Assembly (NCBI GenBank): GCA_003586115.2 | Contig: QVOM02000023.1 | Span: 681,283-745,282 of the forward strand | Direction of reading: 5' to 3' | DNA length: 64,000 bases | Origin: Salvator merianae | Lineage: Eukaryota > Chordata > Lepidosauria > Squamata > Teiidae | Shown: in pieces, positions 25,309 to 36,009 of the stretch | How the letters are laid out: each line of letters starts with the position of its first letter | Numbering within the stretch: position 1 is the first letter of the stretch | Program-made: the position numbers and the translations under genes | Notes under the pieces: model-generated | What the model saw: the letters and a program-made list of their open reading frames with translations, nothing else | Told to the model about the DNA's origin: nothing | Databases searched by the model: none

Positions 25309-25414
25309 CTTTGGAGAACAAAATACAGAACTTTCCTAAGGCAACAGAATCCCGAATTGTAACATGAGAAAGGTGGTATATCAATGAAGACGGGAATACA
25401 AATGTAAGTATAGG

Positions 25415-25700
25415 AGGTTAATCAGCTTTGCATACAGAAGGCCTTAGGTTCAGTTCTCAGTATCTGCCCAGAAAAAGACACTGGCGAAACACTTCCATTT
25501 TGCATGAACATTTTATTTGATCATAAGTATACAAGTGCAACCGAAGAACTTCTTTATTCTCACAACAACCCTGTAAGTTAGTTTAACCCAAGAGGCAGTT
25601 CTTTCCCCTCCATTTTACCCTTACAACGACCCTGTGAGGTTGCTTAAGGCAATGTAGGACCATGGTAAGAGCATCAGTTTTATATATCCAAGGCCCTGAT
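25415..25700. repeat. Possible SINE remnants
   Basis: Phrases such as 'cagaaggccttaggttcagt' and 'accctgtgaggttgcttaag' resemble parts of tRNA-derived reptile SINEs, but they are scattered and diverged. Low confidence. Confidence 0.35.
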
Positions 25701-26179
25701 TGAGCTCCTGGTATCTGGCTAGACAAGGTGCTGTTTAAACTCTTTCAAGTCTCTTTGCAACTGACTATTAGCCACAGAGTGCAAAAGAAGTGTGCAAAAA
25801 TGCCTGCAGCTGAACTGTTCATCCCCTGCTTTTTGCTTTTTGTCATGTGCAAGTGGAGTTTTGTCTGCTGTGGTCTTACGAAGCCATCTCTTGTCTGTGG
25901 CTGGAAAGTGCCCCTCTTTATGCTCACCTGGCTCCTGGTGTCCCTTGCAAATCATAGGTGTAGCTACTGATGGCCTCACATGCCACTCAGTTGAAACTCA
26001 CTTTTGGACTGGTCTGGACTGGAGCATGGGAGGCTCTGCATTCTTGCTCTGCAACCTTCTTGTCCTCAGTTTTTGGCCTTTTTCCCTGCTTAGACCCGGA
26101 CTCTGGCCCAGCTGCAGGCCGATCTTCAGATCCAGCTTTTTGGAGGATTAGAGCTGCTGCTGCTTTTCCTTGTCCTGGC

Positions 26180-27145
26180 TTTTGCCCTGCAGGTGTGGCT
26201 CTAAGCTTTGCCATTTCAATGCTTTTCAATATCGATATGAAGCCACTAGGGGCATCAGAAGATTTGGAGTGAGATGCCATCAATATGCAGATCTCTGTGC
26301 CATCTGAATCAGGACAGGTAGCTGAAGTGCTGGACAGGTGTCTGGATGCAGTAATGGGCTGGATGAGGGCCAGTAAATTGAAGCTGAATCCAGACAAGAC
26401 GGAGGTACTGTGTGTCAGAGGGTCTCGGGTCCATGAAGTTGGAAGGCAACTGACCCTTGATGGGGTTGCTTTGCCCTGGAAAGGACAGGTGCGGAATCTG
26501 GGTGTACTCTTGGACTCTATGCTTACACTTGAAACTCAGGTGGAGTTTGAACTCTGGCTATGGCTGGTTCGCCAACTACGACCCCTTCTGGACAGAGATA
26601 ATCTGGCCACAGAATAACATGCTTTGGTAACTTCCAGACTGGATTACTGTAACGCGCTTTCCAAAGAGTTGCCCTGGAAGACGGTTCAGAAGCTGCAACT
26701 GGTGCAGAATGCTGGCAGGCCAGTTTGCTACCATGCCCAGTTCAAGGTGTTAACCTTAACCTATAAGGCCCTAAATGGTTTAGGAAGTCTTCTCCCATAT
26801 CGACCTGCCCATACCTTAAGATCTGCAGATGAGGCCCTCCTGGTTGTACCACTGCCTTCAATAGCTAAAGGGGTGGTCACCCGGGATAGGCCCTTTTCAT
26901 GGTGGCCCCCAGACTGGGGAACCCTGAGATGCGTCAAGCTTCTTCACTTTTCATCTTTAGGAGAGCAGTAAAGACACACCTATTTACCCCTGTCTTTGGC
27001 TAAAGGTACAGCTTTCCTTCCCTACTTTCAGGCTACTGCTTTATTGCGTGCCTTTTACATGTTTTTAAAAAAATTATTGTTGTAACCTGCCCTGAGACCT
27101 TTGGGTATAGGGCAGGATAAAAATGCAGAGAAATAAATAGATTTT
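26180..27145 (+). mobile_element. LINE2-type element, C-terminal reverse transcriptase and 3' tail
   Basis: The broken frame shows FNIDMKPLG, then [41 protein letters not shown] and [13 protein letters not shown], in the order of the L2 reverse-transcriptase thumb and C-terminus. The 3' tail 'gcaggataaaaatgcagaga' plus AAATAAATAG is shared with the copies at 13640 and 19310. A stop at 26615 and missing 5' sequence make it dead. Confidence 0.88.
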
Positions 27146-27829
27146 GTCTGCCGTCTTTTCCTGACTAGTCTTCCCACCTTTGACCTCTGGTACATGTATG
27201 TGAGACCCTAAATTTTAAATTGTTTTTTAAAAAAAAATAATTATGGGCATGAAATGCAAAATTCCCCATTCATAGCTGCATTACTGAGACTAGAAATGCA
27301 AGAATTTTTAAAAGCTCTAGTACGAGCAAATGATATATAGTTAAATCTGCCCTATTAACTCATTTTTTCCTTTTCTGTCTCTTGCTATAATCTCAGGTTC
27401 TCCTGCCAGAGTCACTCTGGGCTCACCATTCAGCTGCTATGGGCATAACATTTTTCATTATTTTTCTTTATTTATACTTTCAACTCTTTCTTTGGCTTTT
27501 CTTGGGGCGGGGCGGGGTGGGGAGACTTCTTATTTCATGACGCTTTAACCTCAGAGTTTTCGTGTAAAATGTGTGTGTGCTCTTATTGTCAGTATTCTGA
27601 TCACCAAGACCCATAATTTACCCCGGTTTATATCGTAGCAATGCCACCATTTTGTAGTGACTCAGCTAACGGTAGGTAACGTTAGACAGAAGCCAGCTTT
27701 AAAAAATATAACTTTTCCTACGTGTGACTAGAAATGTGCAGTTTTTGAAGGGAACGAGTCGAGTGACAGAAACATCTCCCCACCCCCCAAAAAAGGTGGT
27801 ACTAGTAGTTGGAAAGGAAATAATTTTCC
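27146..27829. other. Non-coding spacer
   Basis: AT-rich sequence without a convincing ORF or recognised repeat. A G-rich tract at about 27505-27522 is the only notable composition. Confidence 0.4.
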
Positions 27830-27985
27830 GCGTCCCCGTCACGTGGTCTGTTCCCGCCCGGCCCGTCAGCCTCCTCCTGCTATTCTGACAGCCAATCAGG
27901 TTTGCCCAGGCAGGCGAGGCGGATTTGAAGCTGAGAGAGGGGAAAATGGATGCGCGGGTGTGATCGAGGAGAAGAGCGACTTTTC
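27830..27985. promoter_or_regulatory. Isolated CpG-rich promoter-like patch
   Basis: A short GC/CpG-rich island in AT-rich surroundings contains a CACGTG E-box (27841-27846) and a CCAAT box in 'agccaatcagg' near 27891. No downstream coding exon was recognised on either strand, so it could be a lost gene's promoter, a non-coding RNA start or part of a repeat. Confidence 0.35.
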
Positions 27986-28079
27986 TTGTCTCAGGATTCA
28001 TTCGCCCGAGGGAGCAAACTCAGGGCTTACGAAGGAGAGAAAGGGGCAGTGAAGTAAAGAGTTATGCAAGGATTTCTCA

Positions 28080-28300
28080 GAGTCCTTTTAATTTGACAGC
28101 CAGAGTTTTGGCAGCCTAAGTGAGACGTCAAAAAGGAAGCCATAAAGCCTGTAAGCACACCACCCTTCAAGCGGTTTCCTGGCAGCATTATCTAACTCAG
28201 AAAATCCGCCTTCGGGTGAGATAAATCTTGAAAGAAAATGGATAGCTGCTTTGCTGAGATGTTCTCTCAGTCTGAACCACAGTTTAAACTGTAAAACTAT
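28080..28300. mobile_element. Fragment related to the MITE at 50111-50321
   Basis: The core between TTATCT and AGATAA at about 28188-28224 matches the corresponding core at 50208-50243 in reverse complement. The flanking strings 'gaaagaaaa' and 'cctcagtctgac'/'ctctcagtctgaac' match in direct orientation. Termini are not clear in this copy. Confidence 0.5.
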
Positions 28301-28596
28301 CTAGACAGTGTTTTTAAAAATGAAGGATTTCTATTTTGTGGTTTACTCCAAAGTTTTATCTTTCTGGCGGGAAGACCAAGACTGCTTAGCCACAATGCCA
28401 GTTCTCTATACCTGTTGGGTCCCAGCCTTGAAAAGATCTGAGTGTGGGCCAAGATGCCTCAGGTGTAGAATGCTTCTAAAAGGGCTGTGCTGGGGTTAGT
28501 CAAATCAACAATTGCTGAGGACTGAGACTCTTCTCATGACAAGCTTGGGTGGGAAGCAATGGGAATTTCAAGTGCCTATTATGACAGCTTGATAAC

Positions 28597-28830
28597 TCAG
28601 AGGCAGTACAGAGTAGTGGCTAGAGCACCAGGCTAGAATTGAGGAGTTCCTGATTTTGCAGCCCCACTCTGCTATGAGAGCTCAGTAGATGACCTTGGGG
28701 CACTCACAACCTTTCAGCCTGACCTATCGCACAGGGTTGCTGTGGGGACAAAATGGAGGGCAGGAGAATGATGTGCACAGTCTTGGGCTCTTTGGAGAAA
28801 AGGGAGGATATCAATGCCATAAATAAAAAT
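28597..28830 (+). mobile_element. tRNA/MIR-like SINE
   Basis: Contains the common reptile SINE order: 'gtggctagagcaccaggct', 'ctcagtagatgaccttgggg' and 'cacagggttgctgtggggac', ending in an A-rich tail with 'cataaataaaaat'. It has no coding capacity. Confidence 0.75.
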
Positions 28831-30178
28831 ATAATTCAGCTATGGGAACACTGCAGCAGTTCCAGTCATCATAAATTGATAGCAATTTCAGTTGCTCCAA
28901 AGCTATACAACATTAGTAAATGGATTAGACTTTTTTTAGCCATTTGTTAAAATTGTCTTCCATCACAATAGAAAGTATATGCTTCATTTGAAAATCCATT
29001 AAATGTAACATTAAATGTAACACTATTGCTCTCAGGGTATAAGTTTTTATTTATATATGACCTCTGTTAAAGTATTAATGGTATAAAAATCTCTTGCCAT
29101 TATCTAAAGGAACCAATAATTTCTGCAAGGCATGAAACATTTTAAAGAATATTAGTCCTTTTTTTATAAAGGAGTAGACTGCTCTAAAATAGTTTTTAGG
29201 CAATAGAATCATGTTTAAAGCAGTGATTTTCCTGAAATCTCTTTATTAACATGTTATAAATTAATGTGTTTAATTTAAAGATGTTTTCAAAGATGAAAAT
29301 TCTACATATGTTTATAAAGAGAACTTCTAGTTTCTTAAGATGGATCTTTAGCCCTGCCGTGACCCCATTTTTAAAAATTTCCTATTTTACTAGAGAAATG
29401 GCTTATTTGGCTAAAGCAGTATAATAATAGCTATAAGTATATTTGCCAATCAATACTTTGTTGTTGTGAACCTACAGGGACAGACAAGTATGCGTTAAGA
29501 ACGCCAAGTTTACTGTGAAGAAGATGAGCACCCTCATTTTCAACTGTTCCTGCTTTGGCAGATCGGGCTCTAGAGATAGACTGAGTTATGGAGGGAGGTC
29601 TGCAGATCAGCTGAAGATAGACTGAACTTGTTGTGCCTTAGAAGGTGTTCCAAAAGGACATAAGAAGAATAATCCAGGAAAACCCACATGCCATTTTTAG
29701 GTCAGACATAGCTGCATTCTGCTCTGAATTCAGCCACAGAAACAAAAGAAAACCCAGCACCACTGGACAAATCTAACAGGGGCAGCCTCTTCATCTTCTC
29801 ATCTGGCAACCCCAAGTACCCTGCAGACTCCCCCTGAACATCTTCCTCCCCAATGCCTTCTTAGATCCCTCACTTAAAAGCTGTGTTTAGAAGTAAGAAA
29901 AGGGTCAGTTCAGGGACACCTCAGAGACAATGGTGTTTGGCACTTGTCTTCCCAACTCTCCTCTACTCCATCTTTTCTAGCAGAGAACATTTGAGCGATG
30001 GGACAGGCAGATGGATGTGTGAGCAATCCTATCTCCAATCTGACACTGAGCTGCCTCAGAGATACTTTTTTGCTGTTTGTGATCAATGATATATTACTCA
30101 TTTATTTCTACTCTTGGGCTGTGGTCACACTTCAAGAAAGTAGCCCATGTTATTTAGCAAGTCAGATTCACAACGTAC
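28831..30178. other. AT-rich spacer without recognised genes
   Basis: Long AT-rich stretch with short ORFs only. I see no splice-framed exon or clear transposon termini. Confidence 0.45.
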
Positions 30179-30186
30179 CGTCCCTG

Positions 30187-30430
30187 CAGCAGCGTAGCTA
30201 AAAGTTTTGCCGCCCGGGGCCAAGCGGCAGCAGAGGAGCACAAGCGAGGGCGCCTTGCCCTGCAGCCTCCTACCCCTGCTGCCGCCCCGACGACTGCCGG
30301 GTGGGCAGGCACTGCGCTCTGCTTCGCGCTTGCTCTCCGGTGCACCGGGCAGGCAGAAAAGGACCTGGCTGCATGGGCCGCCCAGGACAACGCGCCGCCC
30401 AGGGTGCCCCCTCCACTTCCTACGCCACTG
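30187..30430. mobile_element. 244-bp hAT-type MITE with perfect 8-bp target-site duplication
   Basis: The direct repeat CGTCCCTG flanks both sides (30179-30186 and 30431-30438). Termini are CAGCAGCGTAG at the left and the complement of CAGTGGCGTAG at the right (9 of 11 matching), which fits hAT ends beginning CAG. The inside is GC-rich and non-coding, in sharp contrast to the AT-rich flanks. The element is non-autonomous. Confidence 0.9.
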
Positions 30431-30438
30431 CGTCCCTG

Positions 30439-31663
30439 ATCACACTGAACACACAAAAATCCTTCCTCGATTTGGGCCTCACTGCTCACACCTTCCTTTT
30501 CCCATCCTCAGTCTCCTTAAACAGCGCCTTTTGCATCTCCACCCCTTTCCACCTTAGTGCTCCTCCCTTCGCTCTGATAGGATCATTTTTCATCAATCAA
30601 ACTTCTGCATGCGGGGGGGGGGGCAGAGAGACCTATCCTGACCATCTACCTCCACACCATCCCCTCACTTCCCAACCATGTCCTTAGAGGTTGGATTCTG
30701 CCTGGCCAGAGACTGAAACACCTTTAAAAATAAATAAATAAGGCAGTCTTCCAGAAATGCGCAAATGCAGAATTACACATATAAACCGAAAGGAGTGTTT
30801 CTCCGCAAATCTCGACATGCACTTCTTTATGACCATCTGGGAAGGGTCTTTTTGTGCGCCCGCCTGTGAGGTTGCTGAAGCGAGCCACCGTGGGTCAATT
30901 ATTGGACTTGGCTAACATGCCCAATAGTTCATTTTCCTCAGGGCACAAGGAAAAACAGGTAGCCAATTTTGGTATGAAGTGCACACCTGGCTGAAGTTCA
31001 GTTCACCCTATGAAAGCAGACAATGACCCTGGGGACCTTCCTCCATCATTCTTTGACCTTGGGGTAACAAGTCCTGATTGACTGCCTATACCACATGGGT
31101 CTTCAACAGTTGCAGTACACCCTGCTTCGGTGCGGAATTTCAAACTTCCTCCATTTCAGGACCTGGACAACCGTAGCCCCTTCCTGTGCACCGCTGAAGT
31201 GTAGCAACAAAATGTAGTCTGATTTGGAAATCAAGGCTGCAATGCTGGCAGCACATGAGAAAAAAGCTGTAGCACATGAGAAAAGTGCTGGTGGTTTCTT
31301 TGGTGAGCTTTGGCACTTCAGAGGGGGAAAGCTGGCATTGATTGGGCCACCTGTTAGATTCCAACAGTGTTAGCATGTCATAGTAGTGTTGCTAATTCCC
31401 AAAGCCCGGGTAAACGTGGAGCTGTAGAAAGAAACTCTAAATCTCACAGAAAATAAACTTCAGAAATAAAGACACAGACAAAGTGCTTTTTGGCCAAAAA
31501 GGACCAACACTCCTCTCACAGGGATAAGTGTGGTGGTTTACTGATAAACTGTAGTTGCTTTTATACACTCTTTGCTCTCCATCCAACCAAAAGTAACATT
31601 CCAAACATCCAGAAAAAAAGGTATAAGTTCCTGTCCTATCTAAGATTCATGACTGACCCAGAT
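30439..31663. other. Spacer without recognised genes
   Basis: Mixed sequence with a poly(G) run near 30612-30622 and a TAAATAAATAA stretch near 30731. No convincing exon or transposon ends. Confidence 0.4.
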
Positions 31664-31666
31664 ACT

Positions 31667-32455
31667 GGGCCTGTTCGCAAAGACACCGTCTGCACCATGG
31701 GGCCTGAAAACAGCCCCAAAACTGGATAATGGCGTTCGCCAGTGCGAACGCCATTATCCATCCCTGATGCTTGCCATGACAGTGGCCGGCAAGCGGCCGG
31801 CCACTGCCATGGCAACTGCAGCAGCTCCGCGCAAGGCCCCAATAGAACCCACGCTGCCGCGATCGTGCCAGGGACGTTGGACGAGGCCGCACTGCGCCCC
31901 GTCCGGTGTTCTGGTGCCCGATCGCGAGCACGAATGGCGGGCGCCGCGGCAGTGCCTACAAAGCGTCAGGCCACTGCCATGGCGACCGGGCACACCGCAC
32001 GGGCCTCCCGGTCGCCATGGCAGCGGCCTGACGCTTTGTAGGCCGCTGCCACGGCAACTGCTGTTCGTGCCTGTAATCGGGCACCGGAACGCCGGACGGG
32101 GCACAGCACGGCCTTGTCCAGCATCCCTGGCCCGATCGCGGCAGCGTGGGCTCGATTGGGGCCTCGTACGGGCCCATTTGGGCCCGCGTGAAGGGGTAGG
32201 CCCTATTGCCCATCATGCATTGCATGATCACATGATCACGCATACATGATGGGCAGGCTGAGCGCCCAAAAGATGGCCGCCGCCGTGGACAAGGAGGTAA
32301 GTGCGAACGAATCCTCACCTGAAGCTCACTTTGAGCTTCAGGTGAGGATTTGGACAACTTTTTTCTTGTCTGGTCGCTACGGCCGCCCTGTAGTGCGAAT
32401 GTACTTGTCTAGCAAGCATCCTTGATGCTTGCTAGTTACAAGTGTGAACAGGCCC
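31667..32455. mobile_element. 789-bp nested-palindrome (foldback) DNA transposon
   Basis: Ends are GGGCCTGTTCGCA (31667-31679) and the complement of GGGCCTGTTCACA (32443-32455), 12 of 13 matching, flanked by a 3-bp direct repeat ACT. Inside are separate hairpins: 16-bp perfect arms at 31724-31759, 19-bp perfect arms at 32310-32350, arms of 12 bp or more at 32403-32442, and a large inverted repeat with arms at about 31833-31990 and 32007-32164. Its innermost 33 bases differ at one position. TGCGAA/TTCGCA recurs near both ends. There is no transposase. A 3-bp duplication would fit PIF/Harbinger, but I cannot assign the family. Confidence 0.85.
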
Positions 32456-34956
32456 ACTGAGTCTGCATATGTTATTAGGTTAAGTGTCAAACTAAAAACA
32501 GTACAGCATGAAAACTAGTATATTCCAGTACATTTTTTAGTAACAATAAATAGTTTACATTTTTTAGTCCCTGAGAAGATTGCTTTATCTGCTACTGCGT
32601 TTTATCTTTTAAACACAGTAAAACTTCACACAGCATTTGCTTTTACTAAAGCAGGCCCAATATTTGTATAATTGTGTAATTTGTGAAATATTGATATATT
32701 TCCTTCATTATATGTCTTGATCATAATTTAATGGCTTCAGTAGGACAAGGTTTGGGGAGAAAAGTGCCTGCAAGTATTTCTTCTTGGGGCTGGGCTACAT
32801 GAAAAGTGGCTGCTGGTTTAGTTGTTTGCTCACCTAACTCCGTACTCCAAACCTGTTTGCGGTGAGGGGCACCTGAACTGTGTCTGGCCACTGGTCTGCT
32901 TGAATAAAGACCAGCCTGATGCCCGCCTCTAGAGCTGTCTTGTGGCATCAGTAATTCTTAGGGTTGTTGTTTCCCCACAGCCTCATTGCTTTCACTTTTG
33001 CTGGGTTTCTGGAAAGACAGGAGATTCGCAGGTCTTCAGCATTTGGGGAAGTACACACCTCTACTGCTGGCAGTTAAGAGCTGCAGCATTAGTTTTGTTG
33101 TTTATTTCTGGCCCTCAAGAACTGTGGCAATGGTCAGCATATTGAAGTCTGGCACTTTTTGCTGGTTTTGTCCTTGGTGAGCTCTGGAGCTTGGAAGTTT
33201 GGCAGCGATCTGCTTATGCAGGTGTGGGTGTGGTTCTTTGCTAGGTCTGTCATTTAAAGTAAGGGGAAAAGATGGCATTGATTGGGGACCTCTTGCAGTC
33301 TTGCTGAATTTTTATGTGATGTTGGGGAATATTTCTGTCAGATTTTGGATTGAAATGCTTTTTATACTGTATAATGTCATTTTTTTTTTTCAAATTTGTG
33401 CTTGCAGTTAATCTGTAAATTGCCTTGAGCACATTGTTGAAAGGTGGCATAGAAATAAAAACATGATTATGGTGGTTTATTTGATCACCTGGTTGCTTTG
33501 GGTTGGATTTGCATGTCTTCTGACGAGTTTCCTGAGTTTCTGGAGAGTTTAATAGCAAAAGGGCACTACTTCCCATTTCTTTTCCTGCTGGTCTAAGTAG
33601 CAAATCCCACAACTTGCCAGTTCCCTGATTTTCTCTGTTCTGTGCAAGCACAGGTTTTGTGAATCTCGAGGGACGGCTGCCTCCCTGCTCCCAATCTTAG
33701 CTTTGATATTCATGAAATAAGGGAGCGGCTGGGCATTTTCAGGTATCCTTTGTGCATTTGAACCGGGACGGCCAAGAACAGTTGCTCCCGCCAGAACTTG
33801 CGCCTGTATTCTCTTCATTCCTGGTTGACAGGGACCAGATCAGCTAGATCCATCATCCCTGGTTGGGGATATTCCTGTTGGTTGGTATGTATATGGAAAT
33901 GTAATTTATTGTATTTTGTACTTACATTTATATCTGATTTCCTATCTGGATTTTGTAGTTTGCTTGTAAACTGCCTTGAGATCATTGTGGATGAACATGT
34001 AATTATGGTGGTGTTGTCTGATCATTTGTGTGTTTTTCATATGGATATGTGTGTCTCCCAAGAAGGTCAGGGACCTTCTCAAGGTTTAATAGCAAAAGGG
34101 AGCTTTTCCCCACTTCTTCTCCTCTTGTTTTAAATAGCAAATCCCTCAACATGTGCTTTTGTAGTTTGCTTGTAAACTGATTTGAACTTATTGTGGACAA
34201 ACTTATAGGAATAAACACATGATTATGTTGGTGGTGTCTGGTCATTTGTGTGCCTTGATATGAATCTGCAAGTTTCCTGCTGCTCTAAGAGGCAACTCCG
34301 TTAGTGTGAGCATTTGCCATAGAAGCAATGGTTGGGTTTCAAGATTTTCTGGAATACATGCCTTGGGAATCTCAAGGTTCCTCTGCTTGAAGAACTGAGT
34401 ACTTCCAGCCGTCCTGGGTTGAAGACATCAGGGCCATCAGTGGTAAGTCATGCGGGTTTCTTGCCTTTTTACTGTGTTTTGACAATTGATAGAGATGGCA
34501 GTGGTGTCTTTGCAGAGTTCTGGATGGGCTGTGAGAGTAGGTTTGCACCCCTTGCTAGATGCTTTGCATTGGTTGGTCTTAAATCATGATGGCAGCCCAA
34601 AGAAAGTAAAAAAGATCAGGTGGCTTGGGAGTGGATAGCCTCATTAAGCAGTTCTTGGTGGTTTTAGGTGGCACTGGAAGAAGCTGCCATGATAATTGTT
34701 ACCTGAGCCTGATCTGCTTTGAGTTGCAGAGTCTGTTTGGGTGATGACCATCGTGGTACCTGCCTCCGGTGCTTTCTAGAGCCAAGAAGAGGTGCTTGGT
34801 TCAAGGCTCTCTCCTCCAGCCTTGTGGTCATTTGAGCTTTCTCTGGGCTGCCTTAAAATGGTAGTCCATCTGATCTTGGGCATGTAGGGAGAGGGGCACA
34901 ACACTACCATTCCCCGTGGTGTAACTTAAGAGATGCGACACATCTTTAGCCTCTTA

Positions 34957-36009
34957 GGCTGCGGTCGGACATCGTCAATGTAATCCGTATAGAAGAGTAC
35001 ACACAGTGAATTCGTCTTCTGGTCATTCCCACAGTTACAATTTAACACGGAGTCAATTCGTACTTGCTCGTTCCCACACTGATATTTCCCGTGCTTGGCA
35101 GTACCCTTTCTGCCTCCACCCCTCATCAAATTCTCCTCCCTATGCAGTCAGCGATTGGCTGCAGTCCCAATGTTCAAACCTTGACGTCACAGGGGCGGGA
35201 AAGTCAAGCTCTGTTCTCCTATGTCCCCCACTGCTGCCTCAGAACATGGATTAACTTGGCAGCATTACTAGTCATTCGCCATTTGCTCCTCCCTGCAGCC
35301 TCTGTCTACCGAAGCAGAACTTAAAAACTACGTTCACTTTAAAACTATGAACTTTAAAAAACTAAGCTTTTGAAATGCACAGTTCTGCTATCCTGCTGTT
35401 TCACTTTAACTAAGCTTTTGAAATGCGGAGTTCTGCTATCCTGCTGATTTACTTTAGTGCAGCGGGAGAGGTCCATAACAAAGGGAAAAAGTGGGGAGGG
35501 AACGTGGGGGGGCTGTACTATTTTTAACTGTGTGCTGACCAGGCAAAACTCCAAACAGGCGCAGTTTATTTTTTCCTTTAAAGAGCAGACGGAAGTGGAG
35601 AAAGCCTTTAATTTCTTCCTGGCAGGACCGCAGCTTAGCGAAGAAGGAGGACGATTTCTTTTCCCCTGGCAGCGAGGGAAGGGGGGATAATGGAGGCAGA
35701 GGAAACTAATGTGCTTCCTGCCCACCCACAAAGTCTGTCATTGGACGGCACAAAATGGGGATCCCTCCCTCTGCACGCCCCCCAAAACAGTATGATCCCT
35801 CTCAAATAATCGCTTTCCCCGTGCCCACAGCACAAAGTAAAGCGTGCTAGCGATCTGGAACGGCTTGAGAGTTCATTAAATCCGAAGACAAAGTAATCCG
35901 GATTTCGCCAATTTAATCCATAAAAATTACGGAACGGCAAGATCATGTCGGGACAGCGGGAACTGAAGACAGCCTGTAAACTGATTAAATGCCGTGTCGG
36001 AATGCAGCC
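34957..36009. mobile_element. 1053-bp non-autonomous element with 15-bp terminal inverted repeats
   Basis: Ends are GGCTGCGGTCGGACA at the left and the complement of GGCTGCATTCCGACA at the right (12 of 15 matching). It interrupts the long-period repeat array. Flanks are TTA and ATA, so the target duplication is uncertain. The interior has a direct 48-bp duplication and no transposase frame. Confidence 0.65.
35360..35455. repeat. 48-bp tandem duplication inside the 34957-36009 element
   Basis: Two adjacent 48-base copies (35360-35407 and 35408-35455) start with AACTAAGCTTTTGAAATGC. They differ at a few positions. Confidence 0.85.
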
